Shown: positions 35,859-44,813, counted from the first letter of the stretch. The stretch is 64,000 nt of DNA from Vulgatibacter incomptus_A (GCA_040391605.1 JBEBXK010000001.1:176479-240478); one strand, 5' to 3'. Program-made: numbers and translations. The notes: a model not told the origin generated them from the letters alone.

Positions 35859-37168
35859 GGCGCTCGATGCTCCGAAACCCCGAGCCGATCCTGCGACTGC
35901 GAGGTGTCCACAAGAGCTTCCCGAAGGCCTCCGGCGCCGAGCTGCTGGTGCTCGACGACGTCGATCTCGAGATCGGCGACGGCGAGATCGTCTGCCTGCT
36001 GGGCCGGTCGGGCTCCGGCAAGTCCACCCTCCTGCGGATCATCGCCGGCCTCCTCCCGCCCTCCACCGGCGAGGTCCGCTTCGAGGGCGAGGCGGTTCGT
36101 GGGCCCGCCGACGGGATCGCGATGGTCTTCCAGAGCTTCGCGCTCTTCCCTTGGCTCAGCGTCCTCGAGAACGTGGAGGTGGGCCTCGAGGCCCTGGGGC
36201 TCCCCCGCGCCGAGATGCGCAAGCGGGCCCTGGAGGCCATCGATCTCATCGGCCTGGACGGCTTCGAGTCCGCCTACCCCAAGGAGCTCTCCGGCGGGAT
36301 GCGACAGCGGGTGGGCTTCGCCCGAGCCATCGTCGTCCACCCCAAGCTGCTCCTGATGGACGAGGCCTTCTCCGCCCTCGACGTCCTCACCGCCGAGAAC
36401 CTTCGAACCGAGTTCCTCGAACTCTGGGGTAGCGGGCGCCTCCCGATCCGCTCGGTGCTGATGGTGACCCACAACATCGAAGAGGCCGTCTCGATGGGGG
36501 ATCGGATCCTCCTCCTCGCCACAAACCCGGGGCGCATCGCCGAGACCATCCGCATCGAGCTCCCTCGTCCGCGGGACCGCTTCGATCCCGCGGTGCAAGC
36601 GCTGGTCGATTCCGTATACGCCCGCATGACCGCCCGCCCACTCCCGCCGTCCAGATACGTCGCCCCTCCGGCAGGGGCCATCACCGAGCACCTCCTCCAG
36701 GTCTCCACCAACCTGATGGCGGGCCTACTCGAGATCCTGGCCGGACCCGCCTTCGCCGGCCGCGCCGATCTCCCTCATATCGCCTCGCTTCTCCATCGGG
36801 AGGGACACGAGCTCTTCCCGCTCCTGGAGATGCTCCAGCGCCTGGGCTACGCCGAGCTGGAAGAGGGTGACATCCTGCTCACTCCGGAGGGCTGGAGGTT
36901 CGCCGAGAGCGATCCGGAGGAGCGGAAGGCCAACTTCCGCCGGCAGCTCCTGCTCCACGTGCCCCTTGCAGCCCACATCCGATCGGTCCTCGATACGCGG
37001 CCGCGGCAGCGAGCGCCCGTGGTCCGCTTTCGCGAAGAGCTAGAGGATCAGCTCAGCGCCGAAGACGCCAGCGACACGCTGCGCGCGGTGATCAACTGGG
37101 GTCGCTACGCCGAGCTCTTCGCCTACGACGATCAGGCCGAGGTCTTCAGCCTCGAGAATCCGTCGTGA
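35855..37168 (+). CDS. ABC transporter ATP-binding protein with C-terminal AAA-associated domain
   Basis: 437 residues. ATPase part: Walker A GRSGSGKST (50-58), Q loop VFQSFALFPW, signature LSGGMRQR (about 145), Walker B LLLMDEAFSALD, switch His in VTHNIEEA. This is the NrtD/SsuB/TauB type. From about residue 275 it continues into a 160-residue domain (LLEILAGPAFAGRADLPHIASLLH, winged-helix-like, then KANFRRQLLLHVPLAAHIR) found only in a subset of these ATPases and of unknown role, perhaps regulatory. It works with the fused permease gene. Confidence 0.9.
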   Translation: MRRSMLRNPEPILRLRGVHKSFPKASGAELLVLDDVDLEIGDGEIVCLLGRSGSGKSTLLRIIAGLLPPSTGEVRFEGEAVRGPADGIAMVFQSFALFPWLSVLENVEVGLEALGLPRAEMRKRALEAIDLIGLDGFESAYPKELSGGMRQRVGFARAIVVHPKLLLMDEAFSALDVLTAENLRTEFLELWGSGRLPIRSVLMVTHNIEEAVSMGDRILLLATNPGRIAETIRIELPRPRDRFDPAVQALVDSVYARMTARPLPPSRYVAPPAGAITEHLLQVSTNLMAGLLEILAGPAFAGRADLPHIASLLHREGHELFPLLEMLQRLGYAELEEGDILLTPEGWRFAESDPEERKANFRRQLLLHVPLAAHIRSVLDTRPRQRAPVVRFREELEDQLSAEDASDTLRAVINWGRYAELFAYDDQAEVFSLENPS

Positions 37169-37258
37169 GCCGGTGCGGAAACCGCAGCACACGATGGGGC
37201 AGTTTTTCATGCGCGCTGCGCGCTACGGCTCTTCTTAGCGTCCGCTCGCCTCGGATCC
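37168..37258 (+). repeat. Partial copy of the dispersed palindromic element
   Basis: Contains GGGGCAGTTTTTCATGCGCGCTGCGCGCTACGGCTC then CTTAGCGTCCGCTCGCCTCGG, matching the 3' half of the copies at 5770 and 6780. The 5' arm (GGAAACCGCAGC) is degraded. It lies between the convergent ABC ATPase and RCC1 genes. Confidence 0.65.
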
Positions 37259-37266
37259 TGCGGGGC

Positions 37267-39096
37267 TCACTGCCCCGAGACGAGAGCCGGGGTCGAGGCG
37301 AACTCCGTATTCACGGGGAGGCCGAGCCGCTGGTTGTAGTTATAGCCCCAGCAATAGGCCAGGCCGTCGAGCCCGATGGCGCAGCTGAAGGAGCTCGTCC
37401 CGATCCATGAGAAGCTCCGGGTCGTCGCCACCGGCGTCGGCGTCGCCTTGAACCCCGAGAAGTCGTCGTCGCCGAGGCCGAGTTGGAAGGTGGTCCCGCT
37501 CTCCGAGTCGTTGGAACCCCAGCAATAGGCCTTCCCTGCCTCGGTGAGGCCGCAGCTATGCGTCGATCCCGCGGCGACCTGCAGCAGCGGCTCCGGGGTC
37601 AGGGCCAGCACCGGGGTGCTCGTCGCGACGAACGCGTCGTTGCCGAGCCTGCCGTCCTTCGCGTCGCCCCAGCAGTAGGTCTCGATCGACTCACCCATCT
37701 TCGACACGCAGGCGTGGGTGCCGCCAGCGGTGAGGGAGTCGTAGGTCTGCGCTCCACCGATTCGCACGGGGTTGGCCGTCGTCAGCGTATTGGGCGCCAG
37801 GGTGTCGCCCTCCTTCATCGTACCCCAGCACCAGACCTCACCGCCGTCCGTGCGGGCACAGCTGTAGTTGCCCCCGGCGCCCAACTCCACGAAGCCCTTA
37901 TCCGCCACCACCAGGAGGGGCTCGATGCTCCTGCCGTAGCTGGAGGTCAGCTTCGCGAGCTGGCCCTTCTCATTGCTTCCCCAGCAGTACGCGTCGCCCG
38001 CCTCGGTGACGCCGCAGGTGTGGAAGAAGCCCAGCGCCAGGGTGACGAAGCGATGATCGCCCTTGACCGCGACCGCCTCCTTCGAGGTGGTGTCCTTGCC
38101 ATTGCCGAGCTGCCCGCGGTGGTTGTAGCCCCAGCAATAGGCCGCCCCGTCTTCCGTCAGTCCGCAGGAGTGGGCCAGCCCCCCGAACGACTGGCCGGTG
38201 AAGATCTGGCTGAGCTTGGGGGCGCCCTTCACGGGGACGGCCACGTTCGAGTCCGCGGCGGCATCGATCGCGGTGCGATCGCCCCAGCAGAAGGGGGCGC
38301 CCAGCTCACTGAGCCCACAGACGTGACCGCTCCCCAGGGCGAGCGTCGTGAAGCGGATCGTGATCCGGAAGGTCTCGGTCGCCTTCACCCCGCTGATGGT
38401 CGCGTCCACGTCGACCTGTCCCGGCATCCGCGCCAGGAGGAGGCCGCTCGACTCGATGCTCGCCACCGCCGGATTGCTCGACCTCCAGACGATCCTGCGC
38501 CCCTCCAGGACTTCGCCGTCCGCGTCGAAGGCCGAGGCCTCGAGCTGCAGACTCTCGCCTACCCGCATGCCGCGGACGTCGTTCGGCACCGCCGCGATCG
38601 TCACCTGCGCCACCGGCACCGGCAGCACCGTGATCACCGCCTCGCCCACCTTGCCCATGGCGGTCGCGGTGATCGTCACGACTCCCTCCTGCACGCCTCT
38701 GACCAGCCCATCCTCATCCACCGCCGCGATCTCGGGGTCGGCGGATTGCCAGCTGATCGCAGCCTCCACCGGCTGGTCGAGGTAGTCCGTCGCCACGGCG
38801 GTGAGCTGCACCTCCTCACCGGGGATCACCGAGGCGCTCTCCGGCGTGAGGCGGACCCAGCGCACCGAGTCGTCCACGCCTCCGGTCCCTCCCGTCCCAC
38901 CACCGCCCGTGCCGCCGGTGCCGGGATCCCCCCCCGAGCCGCCGGAGCCGCCGGTGCCTGGGATATGAACGGGATCCGGATCACTCCCACATGCCGCCGC
39001 CAGCAGGGCGAGGGCGGCGAGGACGGGGAGCAGGGCGCGAGGTCTCGCGGAGGCGACGGCTCCACGGGCTCGAATGGGGCGGGCGGTCTGGCTCAT
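37267..39096 (-). CDS. RCC1-repeat lipoprotein with Ig-like domains
   Basis: About 609 residues. Lipoprotein signal ends ALLAAAC (Cys36), followed by a Gly/Thr/Ser-rich linker (GTGGSGGSGGDPGTGG), two bacterial Ig-like (BIG2) domains (about 70-240; VQLTAVATDYL, WQSADPEIAAVDEDGLV), and a C-terminal seven-bladed RCC1-type propeller with repeated CGLTxxGxAYCWGxNxxGQLG units. Each blade carries paired Cys. It is expected to be anchored in the OM and surface-exposed. The second of two adjacent ATGs (39094-39096) has GAGG at better spacing. Function unknown; likely protein binding. Confidence 0.85.
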   Translation of the reverse strand: MSQTARPIRARGAVASARPRALLPVLAALALLAAACGSDPDPVHIPGTGGSGGSGGDPGTGGTGGGGTGGTGGVDDSVRWVRLTPESASVIPGEEVQLTAVATDYLDQPVEAAISWQSADPEIAAVDEDGLVRGVQEGVVTITATAMGKVGEAVITVLPVPVAQVTIAAVPNDVRGMRVGESLQLEASAFDADGEVLEGRRIVWRSSNPAVASIESSGLLLARMPGQVDVDATISGVKATETFRITIRFTTLALGSGHVCGLSELGAPFCWGDRTAIDAAADSNVAVPVKGAPKLSQIFTGQSFGGLAHSCGLTEDGAAYCWGYNHRGQLGNGKDTTSKEAVAVKGDHRFVTLALGFFHTCGVTEAGDAYCWGSNEKGQLAKLTSSYGRSIEPLLVVADKGFVELGAGGNYSCARTDGGEVWCWGTMKEGDTLAPNTLTTANPVRIGGAQTYDSLTAGGTHACVSKMGESIETYCWGDAKDGRLGNDAFVATSTPVLALTPEPLLQVAAGSTHSCGLTEAGKAYCWGSNDSESGTTFQLGLGDDDFSGFKATPTPVATTRSFSWIGTSSFSCAIGLDGLAYCWGYNYNQRLGLPVNTEFASTPALVSGQ

Positions 39097-39394
39097 CATT
39101 TCCTCGTTCCAACAAAAGGGTGTACGGGCGAAGCGCCGCCTGTACGCCACGAACCCTAACACCTCGGAGGGGCAGGGTGGAAGGCGACGGCAGGAGAGGA
39201 GAGGGCGCAGGAGACCGCGACAACGAACCGTTGTAGCGAGCGCTCACGCCCATCCCTTGTTATAGACATGCCGCGACATCCGCCCATCCGCCTCGAGGTC
39301 GGGCCGGACTCTTAAGCCTCGTCGGCGCGCAGCGTGGGCGGTGCGCAACTTCCATCCGCACCGCAGCCCAGCCGCCTGCGTGCAAGGATCCTCG
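39097..39394. promoter_or_regulatory. Divergent promoter region
   Basis: 298 bp between the leftward RCC1 lipoprotein and the rightward hydrolase. It must carry both promoters. An AACCCTAACACC stretch and an AACGAACCGTTGTAGC stretch stand out, but I cannot assign boxes. No gene seen. Confidence 0.35.
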
Positions 39395-41128
39395 ATGATA
39401 CGAAAGACCCGCTCGCTCCCCGCCGCAGTCGTCCTCGCCTCGGCCTTCCTCCTCGTCGCCTGTGGTGACGACACGCCCGATCGAGAGGGCGCCGGAGGGC
39501 AGGGCGGATCGGACGCCGGTGGTGGCTCCGGCGGAGGCGGCGGCACGCCGATCGAGGAGATCCCCGATCCCAAGCCGTGGGACTGCCCCGGCGAGACCGC
39601 GCCCATGGGCGACGTCGACTTCACGCCCTGTCGAGATCACTTCACAGGGGCCCGCATGGAGTGCGCGTCGATCGACGTCCCCCTCAATTGGTGCGATCCC
39701 ACCGATGCTCGACTCTCCTTCTTCGTCCGCCGCCTCGTCACCACGGCCAACGAGAGCAAGGGGCAGCTCTGGATGCTTCAGGGAGGCCCCGGCAGCCCGG
39801 GAGACGCCCTTGTCTACGTCGCTCCCTTCTTCCAGGACCTTGGCTTCGACGTCTACATCCCCGACTACCGCGGCGTGGGGCAGTCCACCGCCCTCGAGTG
39901 CGCCCTAGGCGGCGAAGGCGAGCTCTCCCCCTTCTGCCTGACCGCCCTGGAGACGAAGTGGGGTCCTGGCCTCGAGCACTTCTCCACCACCGCTGCCGCC
40001 CGTGACATCGGCCACGTCATCGAGGCCATCCGCGGAGCGGACGAGCCCGTCTACGTCTGGGGCGACTCCTACGGCACCTTTGTCGGAAACCGCTACCTCA
40101 CGCTCTTCCCCGAGCAGCCCACGGCCGCCATCCTCGACGGGATCTGCCCCGCCACCGGCTGCGACGTCCGGATGGATCGCAGCTTCGACGAGGTCGCCCG
40201 TAACATGCTCGACTACTGCGGCAGCGATCCGTTCTGCAGCAGCAGGCTCAGCAGCGATCCGCAGGCATGGTTCGCCGAGCTCCTCGACGCCGTCGAGCGG
40301 GGACATTGCGACGCAGCCCTGGGCGAGTACACCGAGATGGCCTTGGTGAACGTGGTCTCCAACGCCGTCATCGACCCCCAGCTCCTCGCCATGGGCTTCT
40401 CCTTCGCCTACCGTCTCGATCGCTGCGATCCCGCCGATCAGACCATCCTCAGGAACTTCGTCTTCGGCAGCCGCAGCCAGTCCAACTTCGGCCCCGGCGA
40501 GTCCTCCGAGTACCTTTACTACCACGTGCTCTTCTCCGAGTTCTGGGACGACGTCCTCACCCCGGCTCAGGCGCGGCTCGAGGCCGAAGATCTCCTCCTC
40601 AACCGGCAGACCACCGAATACATGGCCGAGGTCCGCGAGGTCTGGCCGTGGCCCGTCGTCCGCACCGATCCCGGGCTGATGGCCTGGGCCGACACCAAGG
40701 TCCCCCTCCTCCTCCTCAACGGCACCCTCGACGGCCAGACCCCCCTCTCCGGCCTGGCCGACCTCGACGAGGCCTTCACCGCCCCCCACCAGCAGTTCGT
40801 CGTCGTGCCCTGGGCGGGCCACGTCACCCTCCTCTCCGGCGCGTCCCACCAGACCGGCACCAACCCCTGCGTCGCCACCATGGTCCGCTCCTTCCTCCGC
40901 GATCCCACCGCCCCCTTGGACACCGGCTGCACCGAGTCCATCGCCGCTCCCGACCTCGCTGGCAGCAGCTACCTCGCGCGCAGGGTCTACGGCACCGACA
41001 GCCTCTGGGACAACGTCGTCACCAGCGCCATGTCCGCCGCCGAGGCCCCCGCGGCCGACGCCCCCACCGACGCGGAAGTCGACGCCCTCCGCGAGCGCCT
41101 CCTCCGCCCGGCCCGCACCAGCTGGTAG
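39395..41128 (+). CDS. Alpha/beta-hydrolase lipoprotein, tripeptidyl aminopeptidase (TAP)-like
   Basis: 577 residues. Lipobox LVAC with lipidated Cys23, then a Gly/Ser-rich linker. The catalytic part resembles secreted TAP/SlpD-type peptidases: oxyanion strand MLQGGPGSPG, nucleophile S225 in GDSYG, and a C-terminal TAP-like domain with LLNGTLDGQTP (Asp) and PWAGHVTLL (His). Proline-type aminopeptidase activity on extracellular peptides is likely, in line with predatory or scavenging habits. AAGGATC precedes the ATG at 39395. It ends 90 bp before the tRNA gene. Confidence 0.85.
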   Translation: MIRKTRSLPAAVVLASAFLLVACGDDTPDREGAGGQGGSDAGGGSGGGGGTPIEEIPDPKPWDCPGETAPMGDVDFTPCRDHFTGARMECASIDVPLNWCDPTDARLSFFVRRLVTTANESKGQLWMLQGGPGSPGDALVYVAPFFQDLGFDVYIPDYRGVGQSTALECALGGEGELSPFCLTALETKWGPGLEHFSTTAAARDIGHVIEAIRGADEPVYVWGDSYGTFVGNRYLTLFPEQPTAAILDGICPATGCDVRMDRSFDEVARNMLDYCGSDPFCSSRLSSDPQAWFAELLDAVERGHCDAALGEYTEMALVNVVSNAVIDPQLLAMGFSFAYRLDRCDPADQTILRNFVFGSRSQSNFGPGESSEYLYYHVLFSEFWDDVLTPAQARLEAEDLLLNRQTTEYMAEVREVWPWPVVRTDPGLMAWADTKVPLLLLNGTLDGQTPLSGLADLDEAFTAPHQQFVVVPWAGHVTLLSGASHQTGTNPCVATMVRSFLRDPTAPLDTGCTESIAAPDLAGSSYLARRVYGTDSLWDNVVTSAMSAAEAPAADAPTDAEVDALRERLLRPARTSW

Positions 41129-41218
41129 CTTCAGGCGGCGAGGGAGGCCCGCACAGCGTATTCGGGCGCCTTTCGCTTGCCCGTTCGCGTCGGATGGTCT
41201 ACTTCCTTTGGCCGTTGT

Positions 41219-41295
<77 letters not shown>

Positions 41296-41321
41296 AATTA
41301 GGTAAGTAAAATCAAGGCTTA

Positions 41322-41358
41322 GGGGATCGGGGCAGTTGACCGGTCCCCTTCTTTTTTG
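41322..41358 (+). terminator. Intrinsic terminator downstream of tRNA-Arg
   Basis: GGGGATCGG (41322-41330) pairs with CCGGTCCCC (41340-41348) with one wobble, 9-base loop, followed by TTCTTTTTTG. It would end tRNA transcription or block read-through into the phage. Confidence 0.75.
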
Positions 41359-41397
41359 CCCGATTTTGCCCCGAAATCGCCCGTTTTCGCCCCTTCC

Positions 41398-41632
41398 GGT
41401 AGGGATATGGTAGGGAAAAACGAGCGGCCAGATCGGCGGTAAAAGGGCTCTAACAGGCCCTTTAGACCCATTCTGCCGATCCGGTAGGGACGGGCGGTAG
41501 GGAAAATCTCGGGGGGAGGGGTCGAGAGGGCACGAAAAGGCCCCCTGGGACGAATCCTAGGGGGCGTTGGGGGAGCGGGGCGGTAGGGCATCGGAGGGCC
41601 GTCCCTACTTTTTCCCTACCGATTTCCCTACC
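41398..41632. repeat. Cluster of GGTAGGGA repeats next to the attachment site
   Basis: Direct copies at 41398, 41409, 41483, 41496 and 41582 (last base C), and inverted copies at 41602 (one mismatch), 41613 and 41625. Neighbours are 11-13 bp apart, about one helical turn. Their place between the tRNA and a Xis-like gene suggests arm-type integrase or excisionase binding sites. The inverted copies overlap the end of that gene. The rest of the 309-bp stretch shows no credible gene. Confidence 0.65.
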
Positions 41633-41997
41633 GGGGAGAGGGGGAAGATCGGCATCGATCCCCCGGCCTTCGGCTTGGCGTTCGCCTTGCGGGGGCGGCC
41701 CCGCTTCTCGGGGGAGAGGGACCCCGACTCGATCAACCGATCGATCGCCTCCGGGGTGATTCGCTCCCGCTTCCCGACCTTCACCGTTGGGAGCTTCCCC
41801 GAGTTCACCAGGGCAACGATCAACTCCCGCCGGACCCCCAGCCGCTTGGCAACTTGGGCTTGGGAGAGGAGAGGGCGATCCGCCTTCGGCTTCTCCTGAA
41901 TCTGTCGAAGGGCCTTCAACTCTTTGTGGATGCCCTCGATGTCCGCCAGGAAGCCCGAGATCTCCAGGACGCCCCGGACCCATTCCTTGTCCGTCAC
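41605..41997 (-). CDS. Excisionase-like HTH protein
   Basis: 130 residues. N-terminal helix pair (MTDKEWVRGVLEISGFLADI) and then a MerR/Xis-type winged HTH: LSQAQVAKRLGVRRELIVALVNSG, KLPTVKVGKRERITPEAIDRLIESG, ending in a basic tail (KRGRPRKANAKPK). Such proteins act as recombination directionality factors or small regulators. The GTG at 41995-41997 overlaps the stop of the upstream HNH gene (GTGA), so the two are translationally coupled. Closeness to the attachment site favours an excision role. Confidence 0.65.
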   Translation of the reverse strand: MTDKEWVRGVLEISGFLADIEGIHKELKALRQIQEKPKADRPLLSQAQVAKRLGVRRELIVALVNSGKLPTVKVGKRERITPEAIDRLIESGSLSPEKRGRPRKANAKPKAGGSMPIFPLSPVGKSVGKK

Positions 41998-42509
41998 GCC
42001 AGACCCCCGATCTCGGAAACGTCCAGGGTCCAAGCGTCGATCGCTGCGAAGTCGGCGGCCTTCTTGAACAACGGGAACGTCCGTCCGGTCAGGACGTGGG
42101 AGACCCCGCCTCTCGTCATGCCCAGCATCCGGGCGATCCGGGCCTGACTCATTCCGTGCCATGCCAGGGCGTGGACCATAAGGACATCGAACGTCGATAG
42201 CTGCGGGACCCTCTTACGGGGAATCCCACGGGCCTTCCGATCCGCGTTGTTCTCGGCCACGGTCCCAAGGACCAAGTGGGCGGGATTGGCACACTCGGGA
42301 CGGTGGCACCGATGGCGGACAACCAAGCCCTCGGGGATCTCCCCATTCTCCAGCGTGTATGCCAGCCGATGGGTAAGGGTCTCCTTCCCGTTCACCTTCG
42401 TTCGTCCGTAGCCACAGTTATTGACCGTTCCGGTCCAGGGCCAGCAATCATCCGGCCCGCCCATCTCAACCTTGGCGTACAGCCGTTCCCTCAGTTTCTG
42501 CGATTCCAT
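41994..42509 (-). CDS. HNH endonuclease with C-terminal HTH
   Basis: 171 residues. The N-terminal two-thirds is a phage HNH domain of the type GYGRTKVNGKETLTHRLAYTLENG, then VVRHRCHRPECANPAHL (H, C and N positions), as in free-standing homing-type nucleases. The C-terminus adds HALAWHGMSQARIARMLGMTRGGVSHVLTG, a helix-turn-helix that probably fixes the target. It could be a mobile nuclease gene within the phage or serve in its replication. Confidence 0.8.
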   Translation of the reverse strand: MESQKLRERLYAKVEMGGPDDCWPWTGTVNNCGYGRTKVNGKETLTHRLAYTLENGEIPEGLVVRHRCHRPECANPAHLVLGTVAENNADRKARGIPRKRVPQLSTFDVLMVHALAWHGMSQARIARMLGMTRGGVSHVLTGRTFPLFKKAADFAAIDAWTLDVSEIGGLA

Positions 42510-42519
42510 GGTGTCTCCT

Positions 42520-42771
42520 TCAAGCCCCAGTTCCGGGAACCACGACTCCGATGTTTCCGAAGGTCACGGCATCGCGGGGAAGGCTCGCCATCCCGCCGTC
42601 GATTCCACCGGTCTTCCAGGCCGCCAAAAATTCGTCCTTCTCCTCGGATGTCAGTTCGCGGTTCAACTGCATACAGACCATCGGGCGGGGCGGCTTCGTC
42701 ACCGCTTCAGCATCCGCCATCGTCTCGATCCGGTATCCAAACAGCCTCCAAATTAGCTTCATCATTTCCAT
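42520..42771 (-). CDS. Small phage protein, unknown
   Basis: 83 residues starting MEMMKLIWRLFGYRIETM, with a short hydrophobic N-terminus. AGGAG lies close to the first ATG; the ATG at codon 3 has better spacing. No family recognised. It lies 6 bp after the VapE-like gene and 10 bp before the HNH gene, so it is part of the leftward early operon. Confidence 0.55.
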   Translation of the reverse strand: MEMMKLIWRLFGYRIETMADAEAVTKPPRPMVCMQLNRELTSEEKDEFLAAWKTGGIDGGMASLPRDAVTFGNIGVVVPGTGA

Positions 42772-42777
42772 CTCTCC

Positions 42778-44268
42778 TTAGAATCCGTAGTTCTCGTTGG
42801 TGGAGGACGACTCCTCCGGAACGTCCGTCCGCCGGTAGGCGTCGGACAGGGTGACTCGGTAGACAACGATTCCGCCCGACCTCAGGGGGACTTCCGACCC
42901 ACGCACTTTGAGAAGGTCTTTGATTTCCCGCCCGAAGATGACGTTGGACGGGGGAACCTTGACTCCCGAAAATTCGGCAAACTCCTTGAAGGCCGAATAG
43001 AGCGCCCCGCCCGTGACCTTGCCCCCGCCGATCGAAACGCAAGCGTCGAAGAATTCTTCGGTAACTGTCTTGTTCCGCATGGGCTCCTGACGGGCCCGGA
43101 CCTCGGAGAGGAGCGGCTTGATCGGGCTCTCGGAAGTCTCATCAACGGACCGCCAAAGAAGCTCGTAATCGAGACCGTTGATCGCGTCCCAGTCCATGAC
43201 AGGAAGGGTCTCGATCTGGAAATACCGCCGGACGCTAGTAGGGTCGTTAATCAGGTCGCGAAGGTCCCGGTTGGATGCCCCGATGAACGTGGCGAAGTTC
43301 GGAAGCCGCTCGATGTTGTTCGTATAGAGCCGCTTCGCGTCCGCATACGGGCGGGTAATGGCTTCCTTGATCGACTCCACATCGGTCTTCGACGCCTTGG
43401 CCATTTCGTCGAAGAACACGATGGAGGCGGCGCAAGCCCCGAAGTCGAAACGTTCATCCTGGAGGATGGAAACCGACTTCGGACGGAAATCGAGCCCCGC
43501 CAGCGGGCGGATCAACCGCTTGACCAACTCGGACTTGCCGCTTCCGGTCTTGCCGAAAAGGATCGGCATCAAGTGATCGGAGACTTCGAGCCGAGAGAGC
43601 TTCCGCTTAACCTGCCAGGCGAAATGCTGGAACGCGGCCACCTCCACCGGATCGGCACGGCCCGTGACGGCCCGAAGCAGATCGTCCCAAGCAGCCGCTC
43701 CGGCCTCCCGGACCTCCGGACGGAAGGCGAGATTGGACCGGACCTCCTCCCGGTATTCGGCGGCGGCCTCCTCCCGCCAAACCTCAATAGCAATCCGGAG
43801 GGCGGTTACGTTCGGGGAACCACGGCCCAGCCGCTCCAGGGCCTGATACGCCCGACGCTCCAGGGTGGCGGCGGACAGGGACTCCCGGCCAAGGGTGACG
43901 ACTCCCGTAGGAGACATCCGGTAGCCCTCAGAGCCTACCCAGGCCGGGAACCAGTTCGACACGATCAACGGCTCGTCTTCGGCGGGGACGACCTCCTCCC
44001 CATCGAAGATGGCCTCGTAATCGAGAAGGCCGGTTTCGTCGGCGGTCTCGGCGGTCGCGATCGACGCCTTCCGAAGGTCGTCCAGGATGGAGACAACCTC
44101 GGGGTCATCGGTAACGGACCGCGCCTCGTTCCAGCCCCGCCCGATTTCGGCAAGGCGAATCCGGATCGTGTCCGGCTTCCTCGCACGGGCTAGCGCATCC
44201 CTCAGGGAGCCGAACCCGGCAATCCAGGTAAGCGCGTCGGTAATCTTCTTCTCGGTTAGAGCCTCCAT
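42778..44268 (-). CDS. VapE-like replication helicase
   Basis: 496 residues. The C-terminal ATPase (about 220-430) has Walker A LFGKTGSGKSELVKRL, Walker B ASIVFFDEMAKA, sensor stretch FIGASNRDLRDLINDPTSVRRYF and an arginine-finger-like R-R, typical of the virulence-associated E (VapE)/SF3-like helicases that open phage and satellite origins. The N-terminal 200 residues are helical and do not show a primase motif. The ATG at 44266-44268 overlaps the stop of the HTH gene (TAATG). It is the only replication protein seen. Confidence 0.8.
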   Translation of the reverse strand: MEALTEKKITDALTWIAGFGSLRDALARARKPDTIRIRLAEIGRGWNEARSVTDDPEVVSILDDLRKASIATAETADETGLLDYEAIFDGEEVVPAEDEPLIVSNWFPAWVGSEGYRMSPTGVVTLGRESLSAATLERRAYQALERLGRGSPNVTALRIAIEVWREEAAAEYREEVRSNLAFRPEVREAGAAAWDDLLRAVTGRADPVEVAAFQHFAWQVKRKLSRLEVSDHLMPILFGKTGSGKSELVKRLIRPLAGLDFRPKSVSILQDERFDFGACAASIVFFDEMAKASKTDVESIKEAITRPYADAKRLYTNNIERLPNFATFIGASNRDLRDLINDPTSVRRYFQIETLPVMDWDAINGLDYELLWRSVDETSESPIKPLLSEVRARQEPMRNKTVTEEFFDACVSIGGGKVTGGALYSAFKEFAEFSGVKVPPSNVIFGREIKDLLKVRGSEVPLRSGGIVVYRVTLSDAYRRTDVPEESSSTNENYGF

Positions 44269-44531
44269 TACTTCGTTACCTCGCTGGCGATCCGGCCCTT
44301 CTCGGAAACGAGATACGAGGGGACGATAGCCCCGAGCCGAATGGTGATAAGGGCCGCAACGGCGGCGGAAAACTGGCCCCTGCCAGCCCAAGCGGCGGGG
44401 GTCCGACCGGAGACACCGAGACGGCGGGCAAGGTCAGCCGTCGAATCGATCCGGAGGGTGAACCGGAGCCACCTCAGATAGTCTTCGGTGTCGGCAAAGG
44501 TCATGTTGTCGGGGGGAGAAATGAAGACCAT
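44268..44531 (-). CDS. Phage HTH regulator
   Basis: 87 residues. The central part (TFADTEDYLRWLRFTLRIDSTADLARRLGVSGRTPAAWAGRG) resembles the CI/Cro-type HTH DNA-binding domain of short phage repressors. The ATG at 44529-44531 has AAGGA upstream and is preferred over the one at 44576. First gene of the leftward operon with the helicase; the inverted repeat just upstream (44569-44632) is a likely operator. Confidence 0.65.
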   Translation of the reverse strand: MVFISPPDNMTFADTEDYLRWLRFTLRIDSTADLARRLGVSGRTPAAWAGRGQFSAAVAALITIRLGAIVPSYLVSEKGRIASEVTK

Positions 44532-44568
44532 ATCGGGTTCCTTTTGTTGTTGAAGCATATGTTTATCG

Positions 44569-44632
44569 TAACTCAAGCAAATTTCGCGTCAATACACGAA
44601 ATGCATGCGTGTGGCGTTTTTTGTTTGAGTTA
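44569..44632. promoter_or_regulatory. Operator-like inverted repeat upstream of the HTH/helicase operon
   Basis: TAACTCAAGCAAA (44569-44581) and TTTGTTTGAGTTA (44620-44632) pair at 12 of 13 positions around a 38-bp centre that holds ATGCAT. The left arm is 37 bp upstream of the HTH start. Placement and symmetry fit a repressor site controlling the leftward promoter. Confidence 0.55.
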
Positions 44633-44813
44633 TCTAACCGGACGGCTCGTTTTCGATCCGGGGGGTTGTCCGTTCATTCCGGGCGGGCCGCGATACTCCC
44701 CCAACCTGAGGGCACGTCCCGGAGGGCCGAAAGGAAGCTCCACCGGCTGGAGGGACGGTTCAGGCTGGGATGGAAGTCCGAACCGAGATCCGCCGGAAAA
44801 GCCGTCGAAAGCA

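Noticed and set aside
41319..41591. 90-residue minus-strand frame beside the attachment site
   Set aside because: Made of the GGTAGGGA repeats and Pro/Arg-rich codons; no homologous pattern or ribosome-binding site stands out.
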